A stretch of 64,000 nt of DNA from Steromphala cineraria (Eukaryota; Mollusca; Gastropoda; Trochida; Trochidae), in assembly GCA_916613615.1 (NCBI GenBank), contig OU744730.1:29696882-29760881 (forward strand). Reading direction: 5' to 3'. Positions 1 through 13,782 of this stretch are shown one piece after another; position 1 is the stretch's first letter; the number at the start of each line of letters is the position of its first letter. Position numbers and translations under genes: made by a program. A model generated the notes under the pieces. That model had not been told where the DNA came from and did not search any database. It was given only the letters and a program-made list of their open reading frames with translations.

Positions 1-469
1 TACAAATTCCATTTTCTTTCAAAATGTTGAAAACATCTCTTGGTAATTTATGCTTTCCCTGAGTTTGTATTGTGTTGCATTCAGAAGCTGAGTACTTATG
101 TAATCCCATTGTCCAGCAGAGAAACAGAGGCAGTAGGTAAGATGGCCTCATTGTCTGGTCACAGTGCTGGGCAGGGGCTTGGCTTGGTAATTGGTCTTTT
201 GTCCGCTTGCTTGGAGAGACAATAGCCACTGAGGTTTTGAAACATCTGATCTGTCTTCTTGGTGGAAATATGAGTCATTAATGTTATTAATTTCTCCAAA
301 ATCAAGCATCAAAATGACAAACTTCAGACACCATATTGAACACTGATGCTTGACACACCACAGGAACAAGAAAATATCACAGTCACATGAGTATATCCCT
401 GGTTTTGAACAAAAAGTAATGAGAGCCTGAGGAAGGTGCAACCACTTGGCGCGACCTTGACCTAATGCT
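1..469. other. Non-duplicated left flank, no gene seen
   Basis: No coding signal is convincing here. The short frames on both strands have no recognisable domain. Similarity to the copies at 21.7 and 28.2 kb begins only near position 470, so this is probably the junction at which duplication copy 1 is truncated. A perfect 10-bp inverted repeat (TCAAGCATCA at 302-311 and TGATGCTTGA at 344-353) is the only structure I noticed. Confidence 0.5.
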
Positions 470-2448
470 TTATAGGTATTATACATCAATTTTATCAAAG
501 AAATATTAAGAATTGCAAATCATTTGGGAAAACAAACAATATTTAAAGGGCAATAAAATAAAGATGATTGGTGCCTTGAATAAATAGTTATTTTTAATGT
601 TGCAGATCAGTACACACAATACTTTGTTCAACAACAATTTGGATGTGATGAGTAGTCTTTCATACAAATATTGATTCCGAAAATATGACTTATATATATC
701 ATGTATATTAGTCACAAAATATGACATGATAGCTTGTATTTCCAGAGACATTCAAAACATTTTTTTAAAGGTTGATATATCTTTGTTCTCCTGGTCATGA
801 ATGGCTTTTCAATTTAAATTTGACAACTATATCCAAGTATTCAAAATATGTATTCACGTATAACTATTCCATCAAATTTAAATATCAAAACATAATGTTG
901 TTAGGTCAAATCACATGTAAATACTTATCTTGTCATGGATGGCTTTTCAATTTCACTGTAAGTAATTAAAACGTGCATGCATAAATATTTCATGTGAATT
1001 AAAATTAAAATCCTTACATTGAAACTGTTTCAAGCTATACATATCGAAGAAAGTTAACTTCTTCAATCTTTATTTCAGTTACACTTTTCTATTTTGAAAT
1101 AGAGAATTTGTTAGTAAAAATTTTCACAGTTTAACAGTTAATTTAGCAGTTTAATCATAAGATTGTATGATTTAAATTTATCAAACCTGATACATTATCC
1201 TAAGGTATAAATGAGATTATAGCCACTTGTCATGTTTGTAATTCCATTCTTAAAGCAAACTGATCAAACTTAAGTATCAGCCATTTAGTCAAACACCTTA
1301 CGAATGCTAAATGAACCTTTAGAATCTTTAGAATCGCAGTTTCTAAAAAAAAACTACAAACTTACTGAAATGGCTAAATAAAGGAAAGGAGAAGTTTTCA
1401 TATCCTGGATTTAATTCAAAAGAATCCTAATTTGATTATAGCCTTTTTATCAATATTTGACAAAAATTATTCAAAATTGACCAAAGATGATCTGGTGTGT
1501 GAAAGTTGATACCACAAACGTTTTTATATCTTAAACCCAATGTCCATTGAGGAGTTTAGCACTAGAGCCATACCTTTTTTCGATGAAAATTCAGTCTCAT
1601 TGCAACTTCACTCGTACTTCTTAAAATGTCAACATGAGTTATTTTCATATGAGAAAATTTTCACGAATACTACAATTTTAAAGTTAATAGTGATAAATTC
1701 CTTCTCACCATTCATCCGATATTTTGAATTTTAAATTTTGTTTTTTTCTTGCACATGTTTTTCAAACAATTCCTTTTCTCAAATGTTTGAATATGAGATA
1801 AAAGGTGTCCTTAAAAGCATTCTGATTACACAGTGTAAAACAACCTTTCTTTAACGGACATGCTTTAAGATTCAAAGTGTTAGTTGTAAATATTGATTTT
1901 GATTTTATCATTTAAACAGACAGTCCACGGACTCTCTTTAATTGCACTGTATTATATCATCTTCAAAGATTGTAGTACAACTGTTGTTTTTAAAAAGTAG
2001 TGTTAAAATTCTTAAATACACTGCTGCTGATCAAGTCTATCACATATTCATATTTTATTAATGCTTCAGGCATCAAATAAAGTCAAATTGGTTTTTTTTT
2101 AAATCATGGGCTTTCATAACATCAATATTCAGCAATTACGGCTTTCAAACTTTAATTATGGTGTCAAATAAGTTGAATTATGCATAAACTGAACCGCTTT
2201 GACAGACTGTGACCCTCAAATCATGATGATACACATTATCAATTATTAACAAAAATAACAACCCAACCTTCGCAACCATGACAACGCAGCTTTTGATTAC
2301 ACAGTCTTAGCGAAGTTTCTAAGCTCTTCATAACTTAATATGTTTTTAAAAATGTTGAGGCCTTTTTGTAGAATTTCTAAGTTAGATGGTAGCTTAGTTT
2401 CTACAGTTGTGATTTTCTCACATATAATTTACATTTAAGAATAAGTTG

Positions 2449-2790
2449 TTAAATGCTATCAAAGTTCTTAAACTGTTGAATTACGAAGGGAGCAAGCAGT
2501 AGATATATTTGCCAATGGAAGGATATTAATGATTTGTGGTCCTTTTTACTTAAAACAAACAGCTGCAGTCTGCAGTAGAGAGCTGTTCTAAATGCAGTCG
2601 GGTTTGAATGCCCGTACAGTACCACCCATAGTTCGCTAGTTCCATCAGCAAAGCATACACACAATTGTGTTGCGAGCTTTCACCGTGCAATAATACTAGC
2701 AGCCGTGAAATTAATTATTTACTCTTGAAAGATGCATTAAACTCCAGCTCATCTAACCTCATTTTTATCTGCAATCCAATATTTAAAGAC
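2449..2790 (-). pseudogene. Broken paralogue of the 30.0-30.4 kb ORF
   Basis: On the minus strand this stretch matches the 113-aa frame at 30,027-30,368 over most of its length, including the segment LISRLLVLLHGESSQHNC. It is interrupted in two ways. An in-frame TAA replaces a sense codon just after the FKS residues, and a deletion of about 16 bases near 2590-2620 shifts the frame. Only a 71-codon piece (2449-2664) stays open. The protein family is not recognised. Either a once-coding exon has decayed here, or the copy-3 frame is open by chance. Confidence 0.25.
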
Positions 2791-4529
2791 ACTAACTAAT
2801 TAAGTCCATGATCCCTCGATAAATCAAATAGGCGTTGCTTTGACAGGATAGCGACAGAAGGTCTCACTTTGTCAGAGAAGGCTGCAACTTGGTGCTGGTA
2901 TGCCACTTCAATTGACAGAATGGGATTAGTAAAAAGTCTTGAAACTTTGACGAATAGTCCTTTCATCAAAGGATTGGTATACACTACTTTACTTTTCATT
3001 TTCCCAACTGTTCCCTTGTTGCATCATTAAAAGACATCGACAGCGAGTAGAGGTCAGCTTCCATCAGTAGACGACAGTCAAGGATGTGAACACATTTCAA
3101 GAGTTAAAGGAAGGGAAAACGGTTTGCATAGCTTTACTGGAATTGGTATGGTTGTTTTAAAATGAATATTTTCTTCTGCCGTTTATAACCATTGCTGTAA
3201 TTTTTGCTTGAATGATTAATATCTACTTAAAATGCATATGGGCTATTAAACACATGGGCACTTGTAGCATCTTAGAATTAATCCTCTTTAAGAATTACAG
3301 AATTGTTTTCTATTCCTATGGAAATCCAATGGCGTCGTCACGCCCACAATTGCAAATTACAACCATCGGTAGACCTGCTTCCGGACATACTTAATACTTT
3401 GAACACACACATTGTCACATGTCATATATTTGCTCTAAGACCAATTAAAAAAATACTATTAAGTAATATTCCTTACAGACACGACCAGGAAGCAATGAAT
3501 CTAATTGATATGGTTTTAAATAATAAGAAATTTCCGAGATTATATTGGAAAAACATCATTTCCTTGTCATAGGATGTTATTACATTAAGCATTGAATTCA
3601 CCTACACCAATATAATTATTGCCGTGCCAAAGTTCAACATTTGTGTATGTGTAATTGAATTTTCTCAGTTCTGAGAGTGTATATTAAGTTACATTCTCAA
3701 ATGTTGATGCAACCTCTGTTATATTACGCCGAGCTTGTGGGATAGAATGGAAGACACCTGATTGGAGGCAATCAAAGTTAGTTGTGCAATCAGCGACGCT
3801 GTTCTTTAATCATCTTCGCTACCTATCCATGCGAGAAGCGAGAAGCGTTGTCATTTGATACAGAAATTGAAATTGATGGTGGTCTGCCAGGGAAAACTGC
3901 CATAACCCTCGGCGTAATAGAACAGAGGCTGTATCAACATTTCTTGACTTGATTTGCCTCTGTTGGGAGATAATGATTAAGTTGAAAAAGTAAAAATTGA
4001 TAAGTAACCTCTACAATATTCATAGATATAAAAAGCATTTCGAAAATTATTTTTCATTAAAATTGTCTTTATAACTCTTTATATTCTGTATCTTTACACT
4101 GTAAGTAAGTCTTCGTTTCCCTTGTTGTCGTAATTGGGCAATGGGATAATAGTTTTAACTTGTAATTATTGATAACTTATCAAGACATTTACCTTTTAGG
4201 CATGACAAAATCTCATAAGATATGAATGTTTTTCTATTTGATTTGTGTTTCTTACCATGGAAACCCTTCATTGAAAAGTTCAATATCAACCACAGTATAT
4301 CCTTGTTTGATGTCTCTTTCTACTAATTCAATGGTTAGAAGGTTTACAGCCTTTCGTTCAGAAAGTGTTTTATCGGGTATATAGTAGACGCGCCAGAGGG
4401 TACAATAACATGAACTAGAGGGCTCTTACATTCTGTGTCCTAAAGGGTTGTTGATGAATAATTGATATTTCAATATGGATAAAACAAGCTTGAGGCACGT
4501 GATAAATGCGTCTCAGTGTCTAAATACCA

Positions 4530-4868
4530 TTAGAATATGAATTTACTTAGCAGCACATGAATGTCTGTAAATGGCTCTATCAAGGTGACTTTGTAAAGAT
4601 TACAATCAACTGCATGTAGCGTATAGTACATTTGGGGCTTTTGTTCATTTACAATGGTTTCGTCTCCATTTGGAATTAACTTCGATTTTGTCTCATAGAA
4701 TGATGGGGCAATGCGTAGCAATGAATTACTTGTGTACCAAAACATTTCCAGTGAAGAGGGATTATCTGAGGCTACTGAATCATGGCAAAGGCATTGTGAT
4801 ATGAAACACCCTTTCAATGCTGGAAGCGTTGTCATTTGCTGGACATAATCAAATGGGCTGTTGTGCAT
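4530..4868 (-). pseudogene. Exon-like minus-strand frame, copy 1
   Basis: This 112-codon open frame has no recognised domain. Its central part has a protein-like composition, including the segment PNGDETIVNEQKPQ. The same frame is open in copy 3 at 32,343-32,540, giving similar but visibly changed residues: many differences alter the amino acid, so selection is not evident. A possible splice acceptor (TTGCCATGATTCAG on the minus strand) lies just before the conserved part. I read it as a possible old exon or a chance frame in conserved DNA. Confidence 0.2.
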
Positions 4869-7838
4869 TTATTTTCCGCCAGGGGAAAACACAGATTTGG
4901 TCCATTTCGAAAAGAAGTTGGATCACCTCTGTGGAAGGAGAATGTGATCAATGATATTAATACCATTGTCATCATGCAGGGTATTTAGATATTGAATATC
5001 AGTTTTTGTTTCTGCACTGAAATGTAAACGCTGTCAATACTACGTACATTCAATCTTACACAAAAACCTGTTCTGTTATTTGAAAACTGAAATATAATTA
5101 TCCTACGTTATGATGCTTAACTTCCAGGTTAGTACAACTACAAAGTTTCTGCAGTGATATCAATATACTAATATTACAAATAAGTTAGACGTGAATCAAT
5201 GATTATCAGAGTTTAAAATAGCTTTAGTCGAGTTATGAATCTTGAAATAAATTCAATGAAAAACGATTTAGAATAACAGGTATTATTTCACATTTTCATC
5301 AAAGAAATGCAAAATAGTCTTTTGACATAAAACATAATAATATTATTATGGCAGTAAAATCCATGTAAAATTGATGTATGAACCATAGTTAACCATTTCT
5401 GACTGATATGTTTGCATGATAATACACATAACTCATTGATAACCAAACATTAAAGGACCTGGGTGAAGTATTTCATAAAGATTGTTTAATCTTTACAGAA
5501 TCAATTTGTTTGAGTCTCATATGTAATTAGTTCATGATCTAGTTTTGAAGAAGAAGGCGGTCGTTTTTATGTTTTAAAGGTCAGAAACTAGAAGTTTATT
5601 TTTAGATCAACAATTGCCTGGGCGTTTTAAGGGTTTATAATAGCAGGGGTTAAACAACATATGCATAGTGTTTGATTTTAAAATCAAGAAATTTAAGCAA
5701 GACCTTTACTCAACCACGATTATATGCTGTAAGTTTTACATATTTGAATTGAGCATTTTCTGAATGAAAGAGGTCATGAGGATTACTGTTTCGATGTAGC
5801 ATGATCCACTCTGGATCTAATATCAAATATCAGTTATTTGCCCATGCCGATGTAACAAGTCACATAAATAGTGTCCTTTGATAAGTTGTATTCCTTAGTT
5901 CAGACCTCAAATAGACATCAACTGGTCGGTAGTAAATAAATTCATTTAGAAAGAGTAAATATATGCTGTGATGATCAACATTTCTATGACAGGTGTAACT
6001 AAACTAAGATTATGTATACAGACATTCTATCTGACACGAACTCAATACAATATACGAAGTGCACCAACTAAAGTTATTGTACCACTGTTATCAAATTAAC
6101 CTATAATAAATACTGCTCTGATCATTCTTGTTAATACTTTCCAAAGGTTTCCTATTACATTTATAATTTTTGTTTTAATAACCGTCATTAATGGTTCAAG
6201 TAAAACATAAATAAGTAAATTAAAAAGTGTCACTAAACCCTGGGTTAGAGCAAAATACATGTATGTCTTGATAAGATCATATACGACTTTTATTTGTCAT
6301 TTCAAAGATCCGGAATCCATTTTCCATCATATGAAATATTTCACATAAACCATGATAAAATATTTTCAAAAGAAATATTCATCAAATATTTGTTTGTCTA
6401 ACAATAATTTGTGCAGGTTATAACGTTAAGACTTTATTTACAGTAATGCAAGCAACCAAAAATGTGCATTAAGTTCATGCATGTGCAATCAGATTGAAAT
6501 ATCGCAATATTGAAAGTGTTCAAACTACATGTATTAAATCATTCTCTTTCTTATGTCTGAAAATCAGATAACAGGTGCCCTGAAAAGCATACCGATTAAA
6601 CATTCCTTCAAAAGTCCTTCAAAGGCTGCATATTTAAAAATCCAAAGCGCTGCTTGTAAACTTGGATTTTGATCTCACATTTTAATAGCCTTTCTGAGGA
6701 TTCTTTTTCATTGAACTGTAAAGATTTGAAACTTGTCACAGATATGAAGACAAAACTGATGTTAAATTATATTCTACACTACGCTGTCTTTAAGGTAATG
6801 GTTTCAGTATTTCCTTTATATGTGTCATTAATTTCAGCAAATCTGTAACACAACATCACGAGGGCCATTGATTTTTTTATTAGTAAATTACAAGGGAAAC
6901 TGTTACCTGACATCTAATAAATCATGTGCTTGAGAGCAATTGGAGTAGTCACTGCTCCGTTTAAGCACATACGGCCTTTTAGGCCTGTACGCCGATCCGT
7001 CAATCCACGGATCCGTCCCTAACTTTGAGAGTTTGCAACTTTGTGACTTGTGAGGATTACAAATTTTTTTTGGCATAATGCACAATGATCAGACCCGCAA
7101 AGGATGAGTTTTTATTACATTTCTTCATCTCACAATAAAGCCTGTTACACGATACAGTCATTGAATATTTCAGTTTGTAACTTTCATCAAAATATAAACT
7201 TTTATAATTTAGTCAAATAGTAGCATACATGTAAGCTTAGTCATAAGACAAAACTGATAGTTTCTAATTCTAGTGATTGGACATGTTTGTTTACTCAAAA
7301 TGTAACGAAGGTTTAGAAATAGAAGCTTAATATATGCATGCCTAAATTTAATGTCACACCTGCATCGCCATGTACCTAAAATTTGGCTGAAATTGCTCAA
7401 ATAATGTTTCTATCACGATTAAACATATACATTTATCATTGGTGTGATGGGCTTAATTAAGTGAAATATAACAAATGATTAAAAACTATGTGGATGTTTA
7501 TCCGCAATGAAAATAAAAGAATTTCAATATTTCAATCACTCGTGTTTTTGGGATATATTATCCGCTTTAAACTGAAATATTGTCAAAGAGATAGAGAGGA
7601 GATATAACTGCATAAGATTAAACGTTCAAGTCATTATTCTGGTTTCATGACATGTTAGTCAAAAGGGGTTAAGAAAGTGGAAAAAATTAGCGTGGATCAA
7701 GTTTAAAGATTGATAAACTATCAGGACATCCTTCAACAATTTGGTTGAAACCTTGGTCTCTGCGAATAAAGTTGTGTCATATAGGTTTGATGAAAGACTA
7801 ACTTGTTAGTTTCTGTAAACAATATCAAAAGACCTTAA

Positions 7839-8194
7839 AGGGGCAGTAGCACGTTTTTTGATAATTTTATATTTTAAAACTTGCACATATAATTGTAAGT
7901 AAATGCCTAATGTATTATATTGACAGTGTCAACAATCACATTACACAAGCCAATCACCCATAGTCAGAGGACAAAGTATGAGGATTCACATAAAATCCAT
8001 TGGCGGCCATTTTTGTGTGAACACCTTTAATTCATTTTTGTAAGAAAAAGGAATCGCATGGCTGAACCTTACGTTATATATTTGAATTATTACTGCTCCA
8101 TTTAGTTTAAATACATTGTCTTTCATTTGGAACCATTTATTTTCATTTTCCTGACATCACCTTATATTCCCCCTCAAAACGTGCTACTGCCCCT
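7839..8194 (+). mobile_element. TTAA-flanked MITE, copy 1 (356 bp)
   Basis: The ends are perfect terminal inverted repeats, AGGGGCAGTAGCACGTTTT and its reverse complement, flanked on both sides by TTAA (7835-7838 and 8195-8198). The duplicated locus in copy 3 carries a single TTAA at 36,141-36,144 with matching flanks, so the empty site is visible. TTAA duplication is typical of piggyBac-type elements. There is no transposase frame, so this is non-autonomous. The two other copies in the window are at 34,900 (opposite orientation) and 60,862 (same orientation). Confidence 0.92.
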
Positions 8195-11100
8195 TTAAAC
8201 TATTGAAAATAGTGCTGAAGCTAACACTTTTCGTTCTCACAAACTTTAGAAATTATTCCAAGCAGCCTGTCCCGGGGGGTATGGGTGATGAATATTTAGG
8301 ATGGAAGAATACTTACGATGCAACTTTCATTTTTGTCTGGAATTAAAAACTTCTAGACATTCATAAATACATGTAAGTTCAAATCCCTTGGTAAATCAAA
8401 TGATCCGTGCTTTGAGAGAATAGAGACACAATGTCTGACCTAGTCAGTGAATGTTGCAACTTATCAGTCATAAAAGTTTTATAAAGAGATGTTACATCAA
8501 AGGTACGATATAGACTAGTTGTACTATTTTAGGTTCTAATTCTTTCTGGCTCTTCAAGGATTTGTACTTTTTGCATCGTAAGAACACATTGATAGTTACA
8601 CGAGGTCAAATGAATTCTCTTAAAAGGAATTGAGAATGGAATAACCTAATAATATTCATCATCAAAGCGCTTTCCCTTTTTATATATTTATACATAGTGC
8701 ATTTCAAAAATTGTATTAAAATAGAACTACTATATACTAGTAGGGGTTAGATTTAGCTTCTTGCCTTTATGTCACAGTAAGTATTCATATATCGGGTATC
8801 TTACATGTATGTTCTTTTATGTGTCACAAAAAAGTTCATACAAAGAAAAGCCTTTTGTTCCTAACTTTTATCACTGCCCTTTGCAAAGATATTTATTCAA
8901 GGTCATATTGCACTGTTATAGTAAATTAGACGTTCAGAATTACATTGACAAATTGATCATCAATAGACTTTATCTTATAGTTATGTAAAAATTGGCATTG
9001 TTTTTGTTGACTTTATTAAAATCATTTCAACCACAATGGAATATGAATTCTTACAGACAAAGCACCTTGTATAATGAGACAAACAGAACACCTTTTACTC
9101 GTGTTTCGAGTTGGAGTTGTAGAGGTTCTTGTAGATGATCCTATTCTTATAGGTCTGTAGGTACTTTATTGACCATACTGGCCATTCAATCCTTTTTTTC
9201 AGATATGTCTCTGGGTATAAGGTATCGACCATTCAAAGCTCTTTCAGATACATGTAAAGCCAACAAAGGCGTTGTTAAGTAACTAAATTAGAACTGTCGT
9301 TAAAGACTGCAACCGGAAATACTGTTTCTTATGTACACACACATATAGTCACATTCATTCGGTAATAGTAAATTTGCTTTCTGACCAACACAAGACAAAC
9401 CAATAGGTAGTATTGATTGCAGGCGTTGTCAGGAAGTATTGGACCTTATTGACATGATCTTATTCCGGTAACTGTAAACAATCATCGATCAGCGGATTTG
9501 CAGAGGAATTAATCTGCACAAAAGAGGTAAAACGGAAAACAACTTTTTCTGACTATTTGAATGATCAATCCTCAAAGTACATTTAGTAATTGTTAATCGA
9601 ATAAACCTTTAAATGGAAACCATCAAAACATAAATATGAAGAAGTTGAAAATCCCATAAGGCGCATATACACATGTAGAGCGATCTATGACCCAAGTTTA
9701 TTTGAAGTAGGTCATACACTTTGAAGTAACGCTCCGAAAACCTGAATATTATGGACGGACGGGGCGATGACTATATCCAAAGGTAAATAAATCCTGCATA
9801 CATGTTTGACACTTATATTTGACTTAGGTAGATAAGGAAAGATATGGCAAACTCAATATATAGTCAACAACATTTCATAATTCTACAATTCCTGTATTAC
9901 AAGAGAGCCAGGGTGAATGTTTGAAAAACCACAGTTGTAGCGATTTTAGTTTTTGACACCTTTTGACATTCTGTGCATTAGGAATAGACTCATCTCGTAT
10001 CATAATTACTACAGTGTATGTACATGAAGTGCGATAACTGCGTCAACAACATTTTACAAGCTTTCAGACTCTATTAGAAGAAGCCATTACTACATTAAGT
10101 ATCTTATCTTTAGGAACGGATTGACTAATGTATATGGTATTACCCTGTATCAAAACGGTAAAAGGAAATATGTCATTGAGGTTGAAGAACTTAAAGTTTC
10201 ACAATAATTGTTATTCCAACACTTGACACTGACAATAAGAATCTGAAGTGTTTGAAAACTAAATGACCAATCGTATTACATAAATGTAATCATGTATATG
10301 ATATTATCTCAAGTTTGCTCTCCAACGAGCAAGCTCAGTTGCTATAAACAGAATGTAACGGTGTTGTACACTATATAACCCCTACTGCAATAACAGTTTG
10401 TTCACATCAAATTATATCAGTATTTTCTGTGCCACTCAACCCATAATCTGTAACAAGTATTGACTGATTAAGCGGATTAGATAACCTTATCATGGTGTTG
10501 GGGTATAAGTACTTCACAACCATGCCAACTAGATCCCATTAGGTCACCCAAACTGGAAAGTCGACAGATTGGTCTCAGTCGTTTTTAAACCTGCAGACTT
10601 CTCTATCAATGCTCTTAGTTCTGTCCATATTCGTAATTCTCCCTCATTTGTCCACTATCGTTGTGATAGCAACGTCTACGTTTAACCACAACTAACTTAC
10701 TTCCTATCTATACGCAATTGGGCGGAGGTACTTAGTTGTGGTATTTTCTCCACCTTGCCTAAACAGAAGCAAATGGCACTAGAATCAGACAATTCAGTGC
10801 TGAATTATCCCTCCCTGAAATTGATGAAAATGATGATGTTTACGTATTTTAGAACATTAACTCTCCAGGAGTAATCAGTGTTCTGCCTCAAAGTAATTCC
10901 TTTAAAACAAAATCGTTTGAATTTGAAAAACGTAGCTAATCGGAACGTTAAGAAAAAAAGAAAATGTGCATTTCTCATCATTCAATGATTTTTTATTTTC
11001 TTTTGAACTTTTTTTCAGTATTGCTTGCTATTAAACCTTCATACAATATTTGTGCATTTCTATCATCAACCCATTGTGGTAGAAGAAGGGGTTTAAGCAA

Positions 11101-12600
11101 TGCGTCCTATGTTTTAGGCTGTTTCCGTTTCAAAATATTTGATCTGTTCATAAGCCCACAAGATCAAACATAATTTGAATAGTTTCACCAAGCAGTACAC
11201 TGTTGAATCTGCCAGTAGTTCTTGAATTGTCCAAAGTCCTAATCTGTAACATATTACTTGTCACGATCAAACATCAAATTTCAATTCATCTAGAGTTTCA
11301 AAAAGTTCAACAGCGTACAACCATTTTTTTGATCGATTGTTCATGAAGATTTACCATTTAATCAGGTTCGTAAATTCTGATTAACAGCTTTTTCAGTTCG
11401 GACTAGATGTTTGGAAAGGCCACACTAATTACGAAAACACTAAACCAGTAATGGAATAACTAACACCTAGAAATATAAAACGCGAAGGCGTTTATTGAAA
11501 TTAACAAGGACATGTAACAATTAAAACATCCAAAATATAAAAATTGTATTCATATACACATTGTAATATTCATCAGAAGGGTAAACAATAAATACAAAGG
11601 GCAGTGTAATATTCACTATTCCAATACTTGTCACTTAAAACATCAGCCATATCCGGAAAATGCAGAGATGATCGATCATTCTTTGAGAGGTTTCATTGAA
11701 GAAGGATGGAGAATGCAGACCGACTGTCTGGATGAAGGTCAACAATGTGACGCAAGTTTACCAACTTTCAATATGAGATTTGCAATAACATCGACCAAAT
11801 CTAACAGAAACATGATTACACAGTAAACACCAGTGTTGCATATTCATGTGTTTGGTAAAGAACATGTACAAATACGTTAGAACTTTTGCAAATTACATAT
11901 TCATTCATTATTTGATCATTTGTTACCTTCCTGAAATTCTTCATTTGTACTATAATCACGCAAATTTCATTTAAAGACTAATTTTCCAGAAATATCTAAT
12001 TTCCTTGATGATTAACTATGTAATAACGCCTTCATGTATAAGTTTAGTTTAACATAATATGCATGAACTTAAACAAAGCAAACGACAGATGTTACCAGGC
12101 ATTATGGCCATTCTATTTTCAATATTCTAAGGGACCGTGTATCAACTTTCTTCGATAACATGCACTTTACATACATGTATCAATGTATAAAGAGCTTAAA
12201 AAATAGGATTAATCGAATACATTTAACTGTTCTTTAAGATTACCTTTTGATTGATAACTCATTTTCGATAACAAAGTTTATTTTCCAAACATTTTCATAG
12301 TTTCTGTTCATAATTTAATAACTGAATAAAAGTTATGAAACCTTTTTATTTGTTTATGATATTGATATATTATATCAAACGATACGCCGACTGATTTTTT
12401 TGCCCAAACGAAGACAATTGATCACTCTTGGTTTGATCTGACTAGATTAAACTGGGGGAAAACAATGAATAATCGCCAAAGCACTTTAATGAATGACATG
12501 ACGTGATTTGATGAAATAAATGTACGATTTTGTCGAAATTCAGCAGAATATTTACAGCTGCATTCATCATCAAGCAATATACAAGCTATCTTAACGTGTT
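8195..12600. other. Duplicated DNA without a recognisable gene
   Basis: Both strands contain only short frames of up to 75 codons (for example 8761-8988 and 10,964-11,173). Only some of them are kept in copy 3: the 10,964 frame is, at 38,880-39,068. None shows a known domain. Pieces of this stretch recur, more diverged, at 50.2-53.1 kb and 62.8-63.9 kb. Confidence 0.5.
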
Positions 12601-12609
12601 AATAATCGT

Positions 12610-13030
12610 GGTGTTTGGGGACTTTCTCTAATTAGCTCCGGCCCAATGATCCATTTTGTTATTTGTCTAAGGACTAAGACCGTTTCTAGAGTGTCGCCTC
12701 ATTGTGTCTGTCAATCATGTTCCAATTCATGCAAGCAGACAACGAGGTTTGTAATTGAACTACTATGTTACCATCCTTATTGATTTCAAACAGCAACAAA
12801 AAATCGAAATAAGCACCACGTCAACATAAAATTGCTTTTTCCTTATATAGATGGTATATACTATTAAGCGCGCTTCCGAAAAAGCCATCACAATGGCAGC
12901 TCAAGACAATATAATTATTGGAGGACACATCAAATATATATTCGCTTTTGGCAATACTTATTTTTGTAGTAATATAATGAGTAGTGTGACGTTTATTAAC
13001 AATTACTGAATAAGTAAAAATCATTCCGAA
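12610..13030. repeat. Five-copy conserved module, copy 1
   Basis: About 420 bp that recurs at 40,515, 47,650, 53,525 and 53,965. The shared order is a TTCTCTAATTAGCTCCGG-like start, TTGTCTAAGGACTAAGAC, TGTCAATCATGTTCCAATTC and a TATATAG/TATATAA-rich patch. It ends with AAAGCCATC followed by an ATGGCAG start context. Both strands are open: a minus frame of 67 codons (12,821-13,024) and a plus frame of 38 codons (12,893-13,009). The combination resembles a promoter with a first exon, but no transcript evidence is visible. Confidence 0.7.
12893..13009 (+). other. 38-codon ORF in conserved module, copy 1
   Basis: The frame opens with MAAQDNIIIGG. It has the same 117-nt length as its counterparts at 40,799-40,915 and 54,235-54,351. 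Substitutions among the three are mostly amino-acid changing, so purifying selection on this protein is not supported by eye. The counterparts at 47.93 and 53.78 kb stop after a few codons. It could be part of a first exon, a leader ORF, or chance. Confidence 0.2.
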
Positions 13031-13201
13031 ATAGTCAATATATAAAGAGACAACATCCAGGTTAATGTTCCGACTCCAAAGTAAGAGATATCATTTATGG
13101 TACTGTACTGGTTAAATGTGTCTGGAAAAGTAAAGGTAATTTGAATATATTGGATAAAGCCCGTTAGCATTATATGGACCATTTTTCACTAAGTGAATTT
13201 A

Positions 13202-13780
13202 CACTCAGGGGCAAAAGAAATGATACCAACTTTCCAAAAGAGTACAGAACAAAATCCTGTTGTAAATGAAATGCGACAAATTGATAGACAAATTAGTTGT
13301 GAAGAAGTACTAAGAATTTCAAACATCAAAGTATGATATTTATAACTCTGTGACTGTTCAAATACATGAGGGGTCAGACAACACCTTTTTCAATGTTATT
13401 TCTGGTCAAAATCTTTGAATTTTGAATACAAACATTATGAAATGTAAAAATCTTATAAATATAAGCTGTTATCAATATAAAAAACCCGGGTAGAAGTTAA
13501 TTTGTTCACGTATTTTGCCTGTATATTGGTTTAAAAACAAGAAAAAGGGTAATTTTCTCATTCCTATCTCGTCTAGTTAAGGAGATTTTAAAACAGCGTT
13601 TTTTGAAAGGCCTTTATTTCAACAATATTGCAAAAACGTTAACAGATATAGCTTTGAAATTAAAAACTTAGTTCAGTTAGCTCTTGAAGAAACATATTAA
13701 ACCAGATTCAGCCATAACTATCACTCGTAGCTTGACCTATCATGTATTGTATATGGTATCGTTTCTTTTGCCCCTGAGTG
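13202..13780 (+). mobile_element. TA-flanked MITE (579 bp, Tc1/mariner-type ends)
   Basis: The ends are inverted repeats of about 26 bp (CACTCAGGGGCAAAAGAAA at the left, complement at the right) with a single visible mismatch further in. TA lies on each side (13,200-13,201 and 13,781-13,782). The interior has no transposase frame. TA duplication with ends of this sort suggests a non-autonomous Tc1/mariner-superfamily element. It sits just beyond the point where duplication copy 1 loses similarity to copy 3. No second copy was noticed in the window. Confidence 0.88.
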
Positions 13781-13782
13781 TA

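Larger units (their letters stand above)
470..13030. repeat. Segmental duplication, copy 1 (12.5 kb)
   Basis: This block is collinear and in the same orientation with 27,774-40,960. Anchors include 1540 with 29,118; 3303 with 30,885; 4530 with 32,343; 9050 with 36,950; 10,964 with 38,880; and 12,821 with 40,727. Identity is roughly nine bases in ten by eye, with scattered small indels. One is a stretch of about 90 bp near 3760-3850 that is missing from copy 3. Copy 1 carries a TTAA-type MITE at 7839-8194 that copy 3 lacks, and it lacks the copy-3 insertions at 31.4 and 34.9 kb. Short open frames are scattered through it and mostly not kept between copies, so most of the block looks non-coding. 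Similarity stops near 13,030, whereas copy 3 continues. Confidence 0.85.
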